Made by a program: the position numbers and the translations under genes. A stretch of DNA of 64,000 nt. Origin: DATKJS01 sp964551995 (GTDB lineage Bacteria; Acidobacteriota; Aminicenantia; Aminicenantales; Saccharicenantaceae). The notes beneath the pieces were generated by a model. The model was not told the DNA's origin. It was given only the letters and a program-made list of their open reading frames with translations, and ran no database searches. Location: contig CAZKFD010000028.1 in assembly GCA_964551995.1 (NCBI GenBank), positions 24,283-88,282 on the forward strand. The letters are read 5' to 3'. This document shows, piece by piece, positions 15,979 through 24,589 of this stretch (position 1 is the first letter of the stretch; each line of letters opens with the position of its first letter).

Positions 15979-16937
15979 TGAGAAAAAAGCTCCTTCCCGG
16001 GGCCTGCGCCCTGGCTGTCCTCCTGGCCTTCTCCGGCCCGCTCGCCGCGTCCCAGGGGATCACTATGCAGCGCGACGTCACCGTGGCTGCGGGCGAAACT
16101 CAAGACAACATCATCCTCCTGGGCGGGCGCGCCCAGGTCGACGGCACGATCCGCCAGAGCATCGTCGCCTTCGGCGGGACCGTCACGGTCGGCGGTGAGG
16201 TGGACGGCGACGTGGTCGGCTTCGGCTCCCGGATCATCCTCAAGCAGTCCTCGGCCGTCAAGGGCGACGTCGTCGCGCTCGGAGGAACGCTCCAGAAAGA
16301 GCCCGGATGCACGATCCGCGGAGACACGGTCTATTTCGAGTCAGCCGAGCTCGGCGAGAAGCTCTTCAAACGGGGGTTTTTCGGCGGCATCTTCGCCCTC
16401 CCCCTCCTGCCGGTCATCCTCGCCATCAAGCTGGCCGCCGTCTTTCTCTGGCTCATCATCGCTCTGGCCGGGGCGGCTCTCTTCCCCCGCCAGATCGTGT
16501 TCGCCTCCGGGGAACTCCGCAAGTCCTTCTGGCCCGCCTTCGGGATCGGCCTCATCGCCCATATCGTTCTCGCCGGCCTGCTGATTTTCGCCGCCCTGCT
16601 GAGCATCATCCTCATCGGCATCCCCGTGCTCGCCGCCTTGATCGCGGCCGCCTTCATCGTCAAGGTCTTCGGCCGCCTCGTCTTCTTCTATTTCTTCGGC
16701 GACAGCCTCCGCCAGGCCTTCGGCTCGCGGCCGGCCTCCGCAGTCGGAGCCATCCTTCTGGGCTTTCTCCTGGTCTCACTGATCGGCTTCCTGCCGGTTG
16801 TCGGCTTTCTCTTCACCATCGTCCTGAACATGGCCGGCTGGGGCATCGCGATCCGCACGAAGTTCGGCACGACCGAGAACATGTTCCTGAAAAAGCCGAT
16901 GCCGGCCGCCCCGGCGCCACCCGCGCCCTCGGTTTGA
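15975..16937 (+). CDS. Polytopic membrane protein with bactofilin-like N-terminal domain
   Basis: The 320-residue protein has a signal peptide (LLPGACALAVLLAFSGPLAAS). A short right-handed beta-helix-like repeat follows at residues about 35-115, seen as regularly spaced VDGTIRQSIVAFGGTVTVGG, VDGDVVGFGSRI and VKGDVVALGGTL, the polymer-forming (bactofilin-type) pattern. After that come four to five membrane helices. Its ATG overlaps the anti-sigma stop, and GGAGGGA is the ribosome site. As the last gene of the sigma/anti-sigma unit it may be an effector or sensor of the envelope response (inference). Confidence 0.82.
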   Translation: MMRKKLLPGACALAVLLAFSGPLAASQGITMQRDVTVAAGETQDNIILLGGRAQVDGTIRQSIVAFGGTVTVGGEVDGDVVGFGSRIILKQSSAVKGDVVALGGTLQKEPGCTIRGDTVYFESAELGEKLFKRGFFGGIFALPLLPVILAIKLAAVFLWLIIALAGAALFPRQIVFASGELRKSFWPAFGIGLIAHIVLAGLLIFAALLSIILIGIPVLAALIAAAFIVKVFGRLVFFYFFGDSLRQAFGSRPASAVGAILLGFLLVSLIGFLPVVGFLFTIVLNMAGWGIAIRTKFGTTENMFLKKPMPAAPAPPAPSV

Positions 16938-17026
16938 CGCGCCGCCTTGAGGGAGAGGCTACGGGTCTGGGGCACGGCCCTTCGAATTGACGGGCGGATT
17001 TCTAAAGGCGACGATGTCGAACGGGG

Positions 17027-17584
17027 CTAGCGCTCGAGGATCTCTTTTTCCTTGGCCGCGGCCAGCTCGTCGACCTTCGCCGTTGTCTCGTCGACGAGCT
17101 TCTGGATGTGTTCGAGTCCGAGGAATTTGTCGTCCTCGGTGATCTCCTTCTCCTTCTCGAGCTCCTCGATGAACTCCTTGGTCTCCCGGCGCATGTTGCG
17201 AATCGTGGTCTTTTCTTCCTCAAGCATGCGCCCGATCCTCTTGGCCAGCTCCCGCCGCCGCTCCTCGTCGAGGGGCGGGATCGGGACGCGGAGGGCCTTG
17301 CCGTCGTTGAGGGGATTGAAGCCGAACTCCGAACCGCGGACGGCCTTGTCCAGGGTCTCGAGCAGCGAGGGATCGTACGGCTGGATGACGATGAGCGTCG
17401 GCTCCGGGACTTTGAGCGTGGCGACCTGATTGACGGGCGTGGGGACGCCGTAGTAATTGACCTTGATCTCCTCGAAGATGGCGATGTTGGCCCGCCCCGT
17501 CCGGAGCAGGCCGAGCTCCTTGCGGAAATGCTCGATCGAGGTCTTCATCTTCTTCTCGAGGTCCTTCAGGGTGTCTTTGACCAT
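17027..17584 (-). CDS. frr: Ribosome recycling factor
   Basis: RRF splits post-termination ribosomes with EF-G. The 185-residue product shows the family pattern LRTGRANIAIFEEIKVNYYGVPTPVNQVATLKVPEP (two parts) and the C-terminal PPLDEERRRELAKR and long helices (NMRRETKEFIEELEKEKEITEDD). Full length. GGGGAGG precedes the ATG. It is the last gene of the rplM-rpsI-rpsB-tsf-pyrH-frr unit and follows pyrH by 16 bases. Confidence 0.97.
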   Translation of the reverse strand: MVKDTLKDLEKKMKTSIEHFRKELGLLRTGRANIAIFEEIKVNYYGVPTPVNQVATLKVPEPTLIVIQPYDPSLLETLDKAVRGSEFGFNPLNDGKALRVPIPPLDEERRRELAKRIGRMLEEEKTTIRNMRRETKEFIEELEKEKEITEDDKFLGLEHIQKLVDETTAKVDELAAAKEKEILER

Positions 17585-17600
17585 GGCCTTCCTCCCCGCT

Positions 17601-18314
17601 TCAGTAGACCTTCGTCCCCACCGCCTCGCCCAGGACGGCCCGCCGGATGCCGTCCTTCCCGTTGAGGTCGAAAACGATGATCGGCAGGTTGTTATCGCGG
17701 CAGAGGGAGATGGCCGTAGCGTCCATGACCTTCAGACCCTTCTTGAGGACGTCGAGATACCGGATGGTCTTGAATTTCTTGGCGCTCGGGTCGAGCATGG
17801 GGTCGGCCGTATAGACGCCGTCGACCTTGGTCGCCTTCAGGATGACTTCGGCGCGGATCTCCAGGGCGCGCTGGGCCGCGGCCGTGTCCGTCGTGAAGAA
17901 GGGGCTGCCGATGCCGGCCGAGAAGATGATCACCCGCCCTTTTTCGAGATGGCGGATGGCGTGCCGCCGGATGAACGGTTCGGCCAGGGACCGGATCTCG
18001 ATGGCCGAGATGTGGCGGGTGAAGACGCCCTCCTTCTCCAGCGCCGCCTGGAGGGCGATCCCGTTGATGACGGTGGCCAGCATGCCCATCTGGTCGGCCG
18101 AGGCCTGGTCGATGCCGATCTTGGCCCCCTTGACCCCCCGGAAGATGTTGCCGCCGCCGATCATGATGGCGATCTCGACGCCCAAGTCCGCCACGGTCTT
18201 GACGTCCCGGCTGATGGCGAGGGTCCGGTCGAAATCTATGCCGTAGGGGAGGTCGCCCAGGAGGGCTTCGCCGGACAGTTTCAGGAGAATCCTTTTGTAT
18301 ACGGGCTTCGGCAT
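17601..18314 (-). CDS. pyrH: UMP kinase
   Basis: Phosphorylates UMP to UDP with ATP in pyrimidine nucleotide synthesis. The 237-residue protein has the amino-acid-kinase fold with ILLKLSGEALLG at the N-terminus, IMIGGGNIFRG, DQMGMLATVING, and the C-terminal MDATAISLCRDNNLPIIVFDL. Length is standard for the hexameric bacterial enzyme. GGAGG lies before the ATG. It sits between tsf and frr, its usual place. Confidence 0.97.
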   Translation of the reverse strand: MPKPVYKRILLKLSGEALLGDLPYGIDFDRTLAISRDVKTVADLGVEIAIMIGGGNIFRGVKGAKIGIDQASADQMGMLATVINGIALQAALEKEGVFTRHISAIEIRSLAEPFIRRHAIRHLEKGRVIIFSAGIGSPFFTTDTAAAQRALEIRAEVILKATKVDGVYTADPMLDPSAKKFKTIRYLDVLKKGLKVMDATAISLCRDNNLPIIVFDLNGKDGIRRAVLGEAVGTKVY

Positions 18315-18352
18315 GGGCCTGGCCTCCTCTCAAAATCGGCGGGAGCCGATTC

Positions 18353-18949
18353 TCATTCCTGCCCGATCTCGAAGCGCGCGAACCGCCGGACTTTGATATT
18401 CTCGCCGATCTTGGCCACGGCCTGGGCGATCAGGTCGCGGACCTTCAGCTTGTCCTCCCGGATGTATGGCTGGTCGAGGAGGCAGACCTCCTCGAAGAAC
18501 TTGCCCAGCTTGCCCTGGACGATCTTCTCCATGATCTCGGGAGGTTTCTTCATGTCTCCCATCTGGGCCCGGATGATCTCCTTCTCGGCCTCCACGGTCT
18601 CCGGGGGGATCTGGTCGCTCGACACGAAGCGCGGCCGGGCCGCGGCGATTTGCATGGCGATTTCCTTGACGAGCTCCTGGAACTCCGAGTTGCGGGCGAC
18701 GAAATCCGACTCGCAGTTGACCTCGACCAGGACGCCGATCCGGCCGTTCATGTGGATGTAGGACCCCACAACGCCCTGGGAGGCTTCTCGGGACGCCTTG
18801 GCCTGGGCCCGGGCGTATCCCTTTTTCCGCAAGATCCCGATAGCCTTCTCCATGTCGCCGTTGCTCTCAGCCAGGGCGTTCTTGCACTCCATCATACCGA
18901 TGCCCGTTCTCTCCCTGAGCTCTTTCACCATATCCGCAGATACGTTCAT
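18353..18949 (-). CDS. tsf: Elongation factor Ts
   Basis: EF-Ts is the nucleotide-exchange factor of EF-Tu. The 198-residue protein has the N-terminal UBA-like domain with VKELRERTGIGMMECKNAL, then KASREASQG and the core GRIGVLVEVNCESDFVARN. It ends soon after the first core subdomain, so it is the short form (about 200 residues) and not the ~280-residue enterobacterial type. GAGGAGGGGATC precedes the ATG. Confidence 0.97.
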   Translation of the reverse strand: MNVSADMVKELRERTGIGMMECKNALAESNGDMEKAIGILRKKGYARAQAKASREASQGVVGSYIHMNGRIGVLVEVNCESDFVARNSEFQELVKEIAMQIAAARPRFVSSDQIPPETVEAEKEIIRAQMGDMKKPPEIMEKIVQGKLGKFFEEVCLLDQPYIREDKLKVRDLIAQAVAKIGENIKVRRFARFEIGQE

Positions 18950-18976
18950 GATCCCCTCCTCGCCGGCCGGGGCGCC

Positions 18977-19759
18977 CTAGGCGGCGTCGTCCTTCTCCTC
19001 CGGCCCCGCTTCCCCCGCCGCATCCTTGGGCTGGCCCGCCTCCTCCTTCTTCTGCTCGAGAAGCTCCTTGCTGATCCGGTTCTTCTTGCCCTCGATGATC
19101 GACTCCGCGACCTTCGAGGCGAAGAGCTCGATGGCCCTCACGGCGTCGTCATTGCCCGGGATGGGATAATCGACGTTGTCGGGATCGCCATTGGTGTCGA
19201 CGACAGCCACGATGGGGATCCCTATCTTCCTCCCCTCCTCGATGGCGATCTCCTCCTTGGACGAGTCGATGATGAACAGCGCGCCCGGAAGCTCGCCCAT
19301 GGTCTTGATCCCGCCGAGGTTCTTCTGCAGCTTCCGGAAGACCTTCTCCAGGCGGGACTGCTCCTTCTTGGAGAGGAGGTCCCAGCGCCCGTCTTCTTTC
19401 ATCTCCTCGAGCTCCTTGAGCTTGTCGACGCTCGCCCGGACGACGCCGAAGTTCGTCAGCAAACCGCCGAGCCAGCGCTGGTTGACGTAGCACGATTCGC
19501 ATTTCGTCGAGTAGTCGCGGACGATGTCCTGGGCCTGTTTCTTGGTGCCGACAAAGAGGATGGTCTTTCCTTCCTCCGAAACGCCGCGGAGGAAGGTCAG
19601 GGCCTCCTTGAAATTCTTGATCGTCTTCTGGAGGTCGACGATGTAGATGCCGTTCCTCTGCCCGAAGATGTACTCCTTCATCTTCGGGTTCCAGCGCTTG
19701 GTCTGATGGCCGAAGTGGACCCCCGCCTCCAACAGTTCCTTCATTGTAACAGAAACCAA
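18977..19759 (-). CDS. rpsB: 30S ribosomal protein S2
   Basis: The 260-residue product matches S2: MKELLEAGVHFGHQTKRWNP near the start, YIFGQRNGIYIVDLQKT, FVGTKKQAQDIV, QRWLGGLLTNF, and IPIVAVVDTNGDPDNVDYPI with the NDDAVRAIEL tail. The C-terminus carries an extra acidic extension (EEKDDAA). The start is TTG at 19759: GGGGAGG lies six bases upstream of it, whereas the internal ATG five codons later has no ribosome site at proper distance. Confidence 0.97.
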   Translation of the reverse strand: MVSVTMKELLEAGVHFGHQTKRWNPKMKEYIFGQRNGIYIVDLQKTIKNFKEALTFLRGVSEEGKTILFVGTKKQAQDIVRDYSTKCESCYVNQRWLGGLLTNFGVVRASVDKLKELEEMKEDGRWDLLSKKEQSRLEKVFRKLQKNLGGIKTMGELPGALFIIDSSKEEIAIEEGRKIGIPIVAVVDTNGDPDNVDYPIPGNDDAVRAIELFASKVAESIIEGKKNRISKELLEQKKEEAGQPKDAAGEAGPEEKDDAA

Positions 19760-19781
19760 CTCGAGCCTCCCCTATCCGACG

Positions 19782-20186
19782 TTACCGCTTATGGTACTGC
19801 GGAGCTTTGCGAGCGCCCAGCAAGCCATATTTCTTCCGTTCCTTGACCCGGGCGTCCCTCGTCAGCAGGCTGGCCTGCTTGAGCAGGGGCTTGAGCTCCC
19901 GGTTGAATTCCACGAGCGCCCGGGCGATGCCGAGCCGGACCGCCTCGGCCTGGCCCTTGATGCCGCCGCCGCTGACGCGCAGGAAGATGTCGAACTTGTT
20001 GTCCGTCTCCGTAAGGAGAAGCGGCTGCCGGATGATATAGCGGTGGGCATCGAGGCGGAAATACTCGTTGAACGGCCTCGGCCGCTGATTCACGTACAGC
20101 GTGACATCGCCCTTGCCGGACCGCAGGAAGACCCGCGCGATCGACGATTTCCTCTTACCCGTCCCGTAATATTGAATGAGACTCAA
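19782..20186 (-). CDS. rpsI: 30S ribosomal protein S9
   Basis: The 134-residue protein has YYGTGKRKSSIARVFL at the start, GGGIKGQAEAVRLGIARAL in the middle and a basic C-terminus ending APQYHKR, whose tail reaches the P-site tRNA. The start is TTG, which overlaps the rplM stop (TTGA) and has GAGGAGG four bases upstream, so L13 and S9 synthesis is translationally coupled. Confidence 0.97.
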   Translation of the reverse strand: MSLIQYYGTGKRKSSIARVFLRSGKGDVTLYVNQRPRPFNEYFRLDAHRYIIRQPLLLTETDNKFDIFLRVSGGGIKGQAEAVRLGIARALVEFNRELKPLLKQASLLTRDARVKERKKYGLLGARKAPQYHKR

Positions 20187-20623
20187 CGTGCCTCCTCGAA
20201 CTTGTATTCCTGGGGGTTCTGGGCCTCGTGCGGATGGCTGGGCCCGCGGTAGACCTTGAGCTTCCTGTAGACGGACCGGCCGAGCTTCGTCTTCGGGATC
20301 ATGCCCCAGACCGCCCTCCTGATGACCTCTTCCGGCTTGCGCTCCAGGAGCTCTTTGAGCCGTTCCTCCCGGATGCCGCCGGGGTATTGAGAATGGGAAA
20401 AATAGGCTTTCTGCTCGATCTTACGGCCGCTGACCCGGATCTTCTCGGCGTTGATCACGACAACGAAATCCCCCGTGTCCAGATGGCTCGTGAACTGGGG
20501 CTTCTTTTTCCCCCGGAGCAGGTCGGCGATCTCTGTGGCCAGGCGGCCGAGGATCTTGCCGTCGGCGTTGACCAGCCACCATTTCTGCTCGAAATCTTCC
20601 TTTTTTGGGATAAACGTCCTCAT
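20183..20623 (-). CDS. rplM: 50S ribosomal protein L13
   Basis: The 146-residue product has WWLVNADGKILGRLATEIAD, LRGKKKPQFTSHLDTGDFVVV, and VWGMIPKTKLGRSVYRKLKVYRG with PHEAQNP, all diagnostic of L13. It is the first gene of the ribosomal/translation operon and follows the promoter at 20690-20662 by about 32 bases of leader. Confidence 0.97.
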   Translation of the reverse strand: MRTFIPKKEDFEQKWWLVNADGKILGRLATEIADLLRGKKKPQFTSHLDTGDFVVVINAEKIRVSGRKIEQKAYFSHSQYPGGIREERLKELLERKPEEVIRRAVWGMIPKTKLGRSVYRKLKVYRGPSHPHEAQNPQEYKFEEAR

Positions 20624-20661
20624 TGGCCTCTAACCTTTAAGCAGAGATTCAGTAATTGACT

Positions 20662-20690
20662 AAGATACTAAATCTAAAGGAAATTGTCAA
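20662..20690 (-). promoter_or_regulatory. Promoter of the rplM operon
   Basis: On the minus strand: a perfect TTGACA (20690-20685), a 17-base spacer and TATCTT (20667-20662). It starts immediately after the stop codon of the TPR lipoprotein gene. The surrounding 50 bases are clearly AT-rich. The leader is about 32 bases, too short for a large autoregulatory structure. Confidence 0.7.
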
Positions 20691-21704
20691 TCAGCCGGTC
20701 TTCTTCAGCTCTTCCTCGAGCTTCTTCCTCTCGGCGGCCTTCTTCCTTAATTCCAGATACTTCTCGACGTATATATCGCCCTGGGCGTTGTAATAGGCCG
20801 ATTTCTCAGGTTCAAGGCTGGCAAAGACCGCCTTGTAAAGTGGCCCCATATGGGCGTAGGCCTCGGGATAAGTCGGGTCGAGCTCGATGGCCTTTTTGAT
20901 GGCCTTGAGGGCATCGTCGGCCACGGCCAGACGCTCCTCCCGGGAGACTCCCATCTGGAAGCGGTAGGCCCGGGTCCAGCGGTTGACGCCCTTGGCCAGC
21001 CAGGCTTCCGCCGATTTCGGCTCCAGCTCGATCCTCTTGTCCCAGAACGAGTTGGCCGTGTCGAAGTTGTCTATGGCCTCCTGGATGTGCTCCGGGGAAA
21101 CCGGAAGGGTCTCGTAATAATTGGCCGCGTAGGCGTATCCTTGGGGACTGTCCGGGTCCGTCTCGATCCGGCGCAGGTACATGGCTTCGGCCTCCTTGGC
21201 CGCGTCCTTCTTTTCCCCTGCGTATCTCTTGTAAAACTCGGCGACAACGTAATAATTATTCATGTTCGTGGGCTCGAGCTCGATGATCCGGAGATAGAGC
21301 TTTTCGGCCTTCTCGTAGTCCCTCAGCTTGTCGTACATATCGCCCAGGGAGAAGATGATATCCTTGTTGTTGGGCTCGAACTCGAGGGCCTTGGTCAGCG
21401 CCTCAACGGCCTTGGCTTTCCTCTCGTTGTTCTCCCGGTTGTCGACACCGGGCTTATAGAGCTGTTTATAGCTTTCCCCGAGGAACCGGTAGGCGTCGGT
21501 CATCTTGGGGTTGTTCTTCAGGGTCAGCTCGTACTCGGTGATCGCTTGCCGGTATTTGTTTTCCGTAAACAAATGGTTGGCTCGGGCGAAGTGGTAGTTG
21601 GCGGCCAGCCTGGAAACGCTCAGGTTCGCACAGGCTGAAAAGGCGAAAACGACGAAGAGGGCGACGACAGCGAGGAGAAGCGCGTTGGTCCCTTTTCGAA
21701 ACAT
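20691..21704 (-). CDS. TPR-repeat lipoprotein
   Basis: The 337-residue protein has a lipoprotein signal (ALLLAVVALFVVFAFSAC, acylated Cys near residue 26) and repeated TPR units such as ARANHLFTENKYRQAITEYE, LTKALEFEPNNKDIIFSLGD, KLYLRIIELEPTNMNNYYVV and AIKKAIELDPTYPEAYAHMG. The C-terminus is a charged coil (KKAAERKKLEEELKK). It is probably a periplasm-facing scaffold anchored in the outer membrane. It has its own promoter and AAGGAGG ribosome site, and may feed the rplM operon downstream by read-through. Confidence 0.87.
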   Translation of the reverse strand: MFRKGTNALLLAVVALFVVFAFSACANLSVSRLAANYHFARANHLFTENKYRQAITEYELTLKNNPKMTDAYRFLGESYKQLYKPGVDNRENNERKAKAVEALTKALEFEPNNKDIIFSLGDMYDKLRDYEKAEKLYLRIIELEPTNMNNYYVVAEFYKRYAGEKKDAAKEAEAMYLRRIETDPDSPQGYAYAANYYETLPVSPEHIQEAIDNFDTANSFWDKRIELEPKSAEAWLAKGVNRWTRAYRFQMGVSREERLAVADDALKAIKKAIELDPTYPEAYAHMGPLYKAVFASLEPEKSAYYNAQGDIYVEKYLELRKKAAERKKLEEELKKTG

Positions 21705-21763
21705 CCCGACCTCCTTATTTCGTGGTCATCACTTCTTTGCGAAGAGAGAAAGACAAGAAACAA

Positions 21764-21792
21764 TTTATAATCGAAGCGGAGGCCAAAGTCAA
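21764..21792 (-). promoter_or_regulatory. Promoter of the TPR lipoprotein
   Basis: On the minus strand: TTGACT (21792-21787), a 17-base spacer and TATAAA (21769-21764). Five of six bases match in both boxes. The leader is about 53 bases. Confidence 0.65.
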
Positions 21793-21819
21793 GGAAAAAC
21801 GGGCCTCTCCGTCCCCCGG

Positions 21820-23136
21820 TCATCCGGCCCGGACAAGGAGGCGCAGCGGCGTCCCCTCGAATCCGAAGGCCTCCCGGAGGCTCTCCAGAAAATATGTTTC
21901 GTAGGCCGGCGACAGGGAGCCCCGGCCGCCGAGGAAGAGGATAAATGTCGGGGGGCGGACCCCCGTCTGGGTCATGTAGCGGAGCTTGGCCTGGGCCCCG
22001 CTTCTCAGGCGGGGCGGGTGCGCCCCGGAGACCCCGGCCAGGAACCGGTTGAGGCGGGAGGTCTCGATGCGACGCGACGCGTTCCGGTAGACCTTCTCCG
22101 CCGTGTCCAGGACCTTGACGACCCTCTGTCCCGTCAGGGCCGAGATGAACAGAACCGGCGCGTAGCCGACGAAGCCCAGCTTGCGGAAGAGGGCCTCACG
22201 GAACACACGGGGCCCGGCGGCCTTGCCGGCCGCGAGGTCCCACTTGTTGAGGGCGATGACCAGGGGCTTCCCGGACTCCTCGGCCAGCCGGGCGATGCGG
22301 GCGTCCTGCCGCGTGGGGAATTCCCCGGCGTCCAAGACCAGGCAGACGACGTCCGCCTGCCTGATGTTCGCTCGCGCCCGGAGGATCCCCGCTTTCTCGC
22401 GGCTGTCCCGAGTACCCGCCAGGCGCCGGATCCCGGCCGTGTCTACCAGGCAAAAGGGCTTCCCGTCACGCAGGACGACGGTATCGGTGCTGTCGCGCGT
22501 CGTCCCCGGACTCCTGCTGACCAGGAGCCGTTCTTCTCCGGCGAGCCGGTTGACGAGAGAGGATTTGCCGACGTTGATCCGGCCGACGACGGCCACCCGC
22601 AGCGCCTGCGCCTCCACGGGCCCGGGGGCCGCGCCGGGGAGCGCCGAGACCAGGGCTTCCTCAAGTGGGGCGATGTTGAGCTTGTGCTCGGCGGAGACGA
22701 ACAGGACATTCCTTTCTCCCAGCCTGTAATATTCGGCCGTCATCGTTTCTTCCTGGACCGGAGAATCGACCTTGTTGACGACGACGAGGACGGGACGGCC
22801 AGTCCGCTTCAGGGAGATGTAGAGCTCTTCCTCGGCCGGGGCGATGTCGCGTTTTCCGTCGAGGACGAAGAGGATGAGCGCGGCCTCCCGGGCCTCCCGC
22901 CAGGCCCTCTCGCGGACTTTCTCGCTCAACGGCTCGTCCCCGACGCCAAAGAGCCCGCCCGTGTCGACGAGGAGGAAGCTCCGGCCGCCGATCGTGCAGG
23001 GGGTGGCCAGGCTGTCCCGTGTCATCCCGGCCAGGGAATGGACGAGGGCCTTCTTCTTGCCCAAAATCCTGTTGAAAAGAGTGGATTTGCCGACGTTCGG
23101 GAAGCCGACGATGACGACCCGGGGAAGGGCTTTCAC
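21820..23136 (-). CDS. der: Ribosome-assembly GTPase Der (EngA)
   Basis: Der binds the maturing 50S subunit. The 438-residue protein has two GTPase domains in tandem, each with its own P-loop (GFPNVGKST, then GRINVGKSS), G3 (DTGG and DTAG) and G4 (NKVD and NKWD). A C-terminal KH-like domain follows, with QAKLRYMTQTGVRPPTFILF. Length is normal. The start is GTG. It forms a run with the upstream GerMN and amidase genes, 13 bases from the former. Confidence 0.96.
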   Translation of the reverse strand: MKALPRVVIVGFPNVGKSTLFNRILGKKKALVHSLAGMTRDSLATPCTIGGRSFLLVDTGGLFGVGDEPLSEKVRERAWREAREAALILFVLDGKRDIAPAEEELYISLKRTGRPVLVVVNKVDSPVQEETMTAEYYRLGERNVLFVSAEHKLNIAPLEEALVSALPGAAPGPVEAQALRVAVVGRINVGKSSLVNRLAGEERLLVSRSPGTTRDSTDTVVLRDGKPFCLVDTAGIRRLAGTRDSREKAGILRARANIRQADVVCLVLDAGEFPTRQDARIARLAEESGKPLVIALNKWDLAAGKAAGPRVFREALFRKLGFVGYAPVLFISALTGQRVVKVLDTAEKVYRNASRRIETSRLNRFLAGVSGAHPPRLRSGAQAKLRYMTQTGVRPPTFILFLGGRGSLSPAYETYFLESLREAFGFEGTPLRLLVRAG

Positions 23137-23149
23137 GGCCGGCTCCGGC

Positions 23150-23743
23150 TCACTTGGCCAAGATGGAAAAATCGGGGAGAAACGGCCGTGTCAGGTCGAT
23201 ATGCCCGCCGAGCGTCTCCCTCTCCGCGCCCTCGACCAGGATGGCGACCTTCTTGATCGACTTGAAGTTGAAGGCCAGGGTGTCGACCACCGAGTAGACG
23301 GCCGCGAGTTCGGACGAGGAACCGTAGGAAAATTTCTCCATGATCTCCCTGCCGAAATCCACATACGCGGTCCCGTCCTTGGTCACGAAAACCTGCCGGA
23401 CGCGCGTCTCCGAGGGCAGAGCCGAGATCAGGTTCTTCTCCGACCCCTTGATGAGCTCGGCCATAGTCCGTTCCGCCTCCGCGGCATCCGACGGGCCCGC
23501 AGCAATCTCCCGCGGCTCCCCGTGCAGAAGATCGTCATCCTCGGAGAGGAAAAAAAGGGAGACCGTTTTGCGCCGGGCGGGCTCCGCGGCAGGAGGCTGG
23601 GCCTTGGGGACGAGGACCTCGGCGGTCCGCTTAATGTTCTCCTTCTCTCCGCCCATAAAAAAGATGTAGACGAGAACGGCGAGCACGACGGAAAGGCCCC
23701 CCAGGATGAGGACGGGTCGCCACTTGCCACCGTCGTTCGTCAT
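23150..23743 (-). CDS. Membrane-anchored GerMN-domain protein
   Basis: The 197-residue protein has an N-terminal anchor (PVLILGGLSVVLAVLVYIFF), a linker, and a GerMN domain: KTVSLFFLSEDDDLL, AERTMAELIKG, LPSETRVRQVFVTKDGTAYVDFG, ELAAVYSVVDTLAFNF and VAILVEGAERETLGGHIDL. GerMN domains occur in sporulation and cell-wall proteins. Pairing with an N-acetylmuramoyl-L-alanine amidase directly upstream is common, which points to a role in peptidoglycan hydrolysis. Three bases separate an AGGCGG-type site from the ATG. Confidence 0.88.
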   Translation of the reverse strand: MTNDGGKWRPVLILGGLSVVLAVLVYIFFMGGEKENIKRTAEVLVPKAQPPAAEPARRKTVSLFFLSEDDDLLHGEPREIAAGPSDAAEAERTMAELIKGSEKNLISALPSETRVRQVFVTKDGTAYVDFGREIMEKFSYGSSSELAAVYSVVDTLAFNFKSIKKVAILVEGAERETLGGHIDLTRPFLPDFSILAK

Positions 23744-23749
23744 GACCGC

Positions 23750-24577
23750 CTAGGGGTAGATCCGAAAATAGTTCTCGAGCCCCCGGTAGACCGCCTCGGC
23801 GACGCTTGTCTGGAACTCGTCGGAGGCGAGCTTCTTTTCTTCTTCGGGATTCGAGATGAAAGCCGTTTCGACGAGGACGGCCGGGCAGGCCACGCCCGTC
23901 AGGACCTTGAAGGGGGCCTGCTTGACGCCGCGGTCCTTCGTCCCCAGCAGGGAGTTGAGCTCGGCCTGAATCATGTCGGCCAGCTGGCTGCTCTGCCGGA
24001 TGTAGGCCGTTTGGGCCATGTCCCAGAGGATCAGCTTGATCTCGTCCTCGCTCGGCTTGTCCACGTGGTCGTCGATCCGGGAGGAGTTGTTCTCGAGGTA
24101 GGCTAGCCGGCGCGTTTCCTCGTCCGGGGTCGCCCCGGTGCTCAGAAAGTACGTCTCGGAACCCTGGGCGATCCTCTGCCGGGAGCTGTTGGTATGGATG
24201 CTGATGAAGACATCCGCCTTCTGGTTGTTGGCGGTGGCCGAACGGGTCTCGACCGAGACATCGATGTCCTTATCCCGCGTGAGCACGACGCGGAAGGACA
24301 TGTCCTTTTCGATGAGCGCTTTCAACTTGAGGGCGATGGCCAGCGTGTCGTTCTTTTCGAGCGTGCCGGCCGGGCCTTTGGCCCCCGTCTCCATGCCTCC
24401 GTGGCCCGGATCGATCACGACGGTTCTGATCTTGTTGGCCCCGGCGGGCTGTTGCCCGGCGCCCCCGGGAGAAGCTTGGCCGGAGGCGAGGGCAGCCGCC
24501 GGCAGGGCCAGAAGCAGGAAGGCGAGGGCAAAGGACGCCGGGGCGTGCTCCCGCTCGTTCCGTATGCCCGCGTTCAT
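23750..24577 (-). CDS. N-acetylmuramoyl-L-alanine amidase (AmiC type)
   Basis: The 275-residue exported enzyme cuts the amide bond between MurNAc and the stem peptide. A signal peptide (SFALAFLLLALPAAALASG) precedes the Amidase_3 domain, which carries all zinc ligands: His in VVIDPGHGG, Glu near GTLEKN, His in FISIHTNSS, and the catalytic Glu in AVLVETAFISNPEEE. No SPOR or AMIN domain is present. The ATG lies only 12 bases beyond the encoded CCA of tmRNA and has no Shine-Dalgarno, so its translation start is unusual. It is the first gene of the amidase-gerMN-der run. Confidence 0.93.
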   Translation of the reverse strand: MNAGIRNEREHAPASFALAFLLLALPAAALASGQASPGGAGQQPAGANKIRTVVIDPGHGGMETGAKGPAGTLEKNDTLAIALKLKALIEKDMSFRVVLTRDKDIDVSVETRSATANNQKADVFISIHTNSSRQRIAQGSETYFLSTGATPDEETRRLAYLENNSSRIDDHVDKPSEDEIKLILWDMAQTAYIRQSSQLADMIQAELNSLLGTKDRGVKQAPFKVLTGVACPAVLVETAFISNPEEEKKLASDEFQTSVAEAVYRGLENYFRIYP

Positions 24578-24589
24578 CTGTTGCCGATG

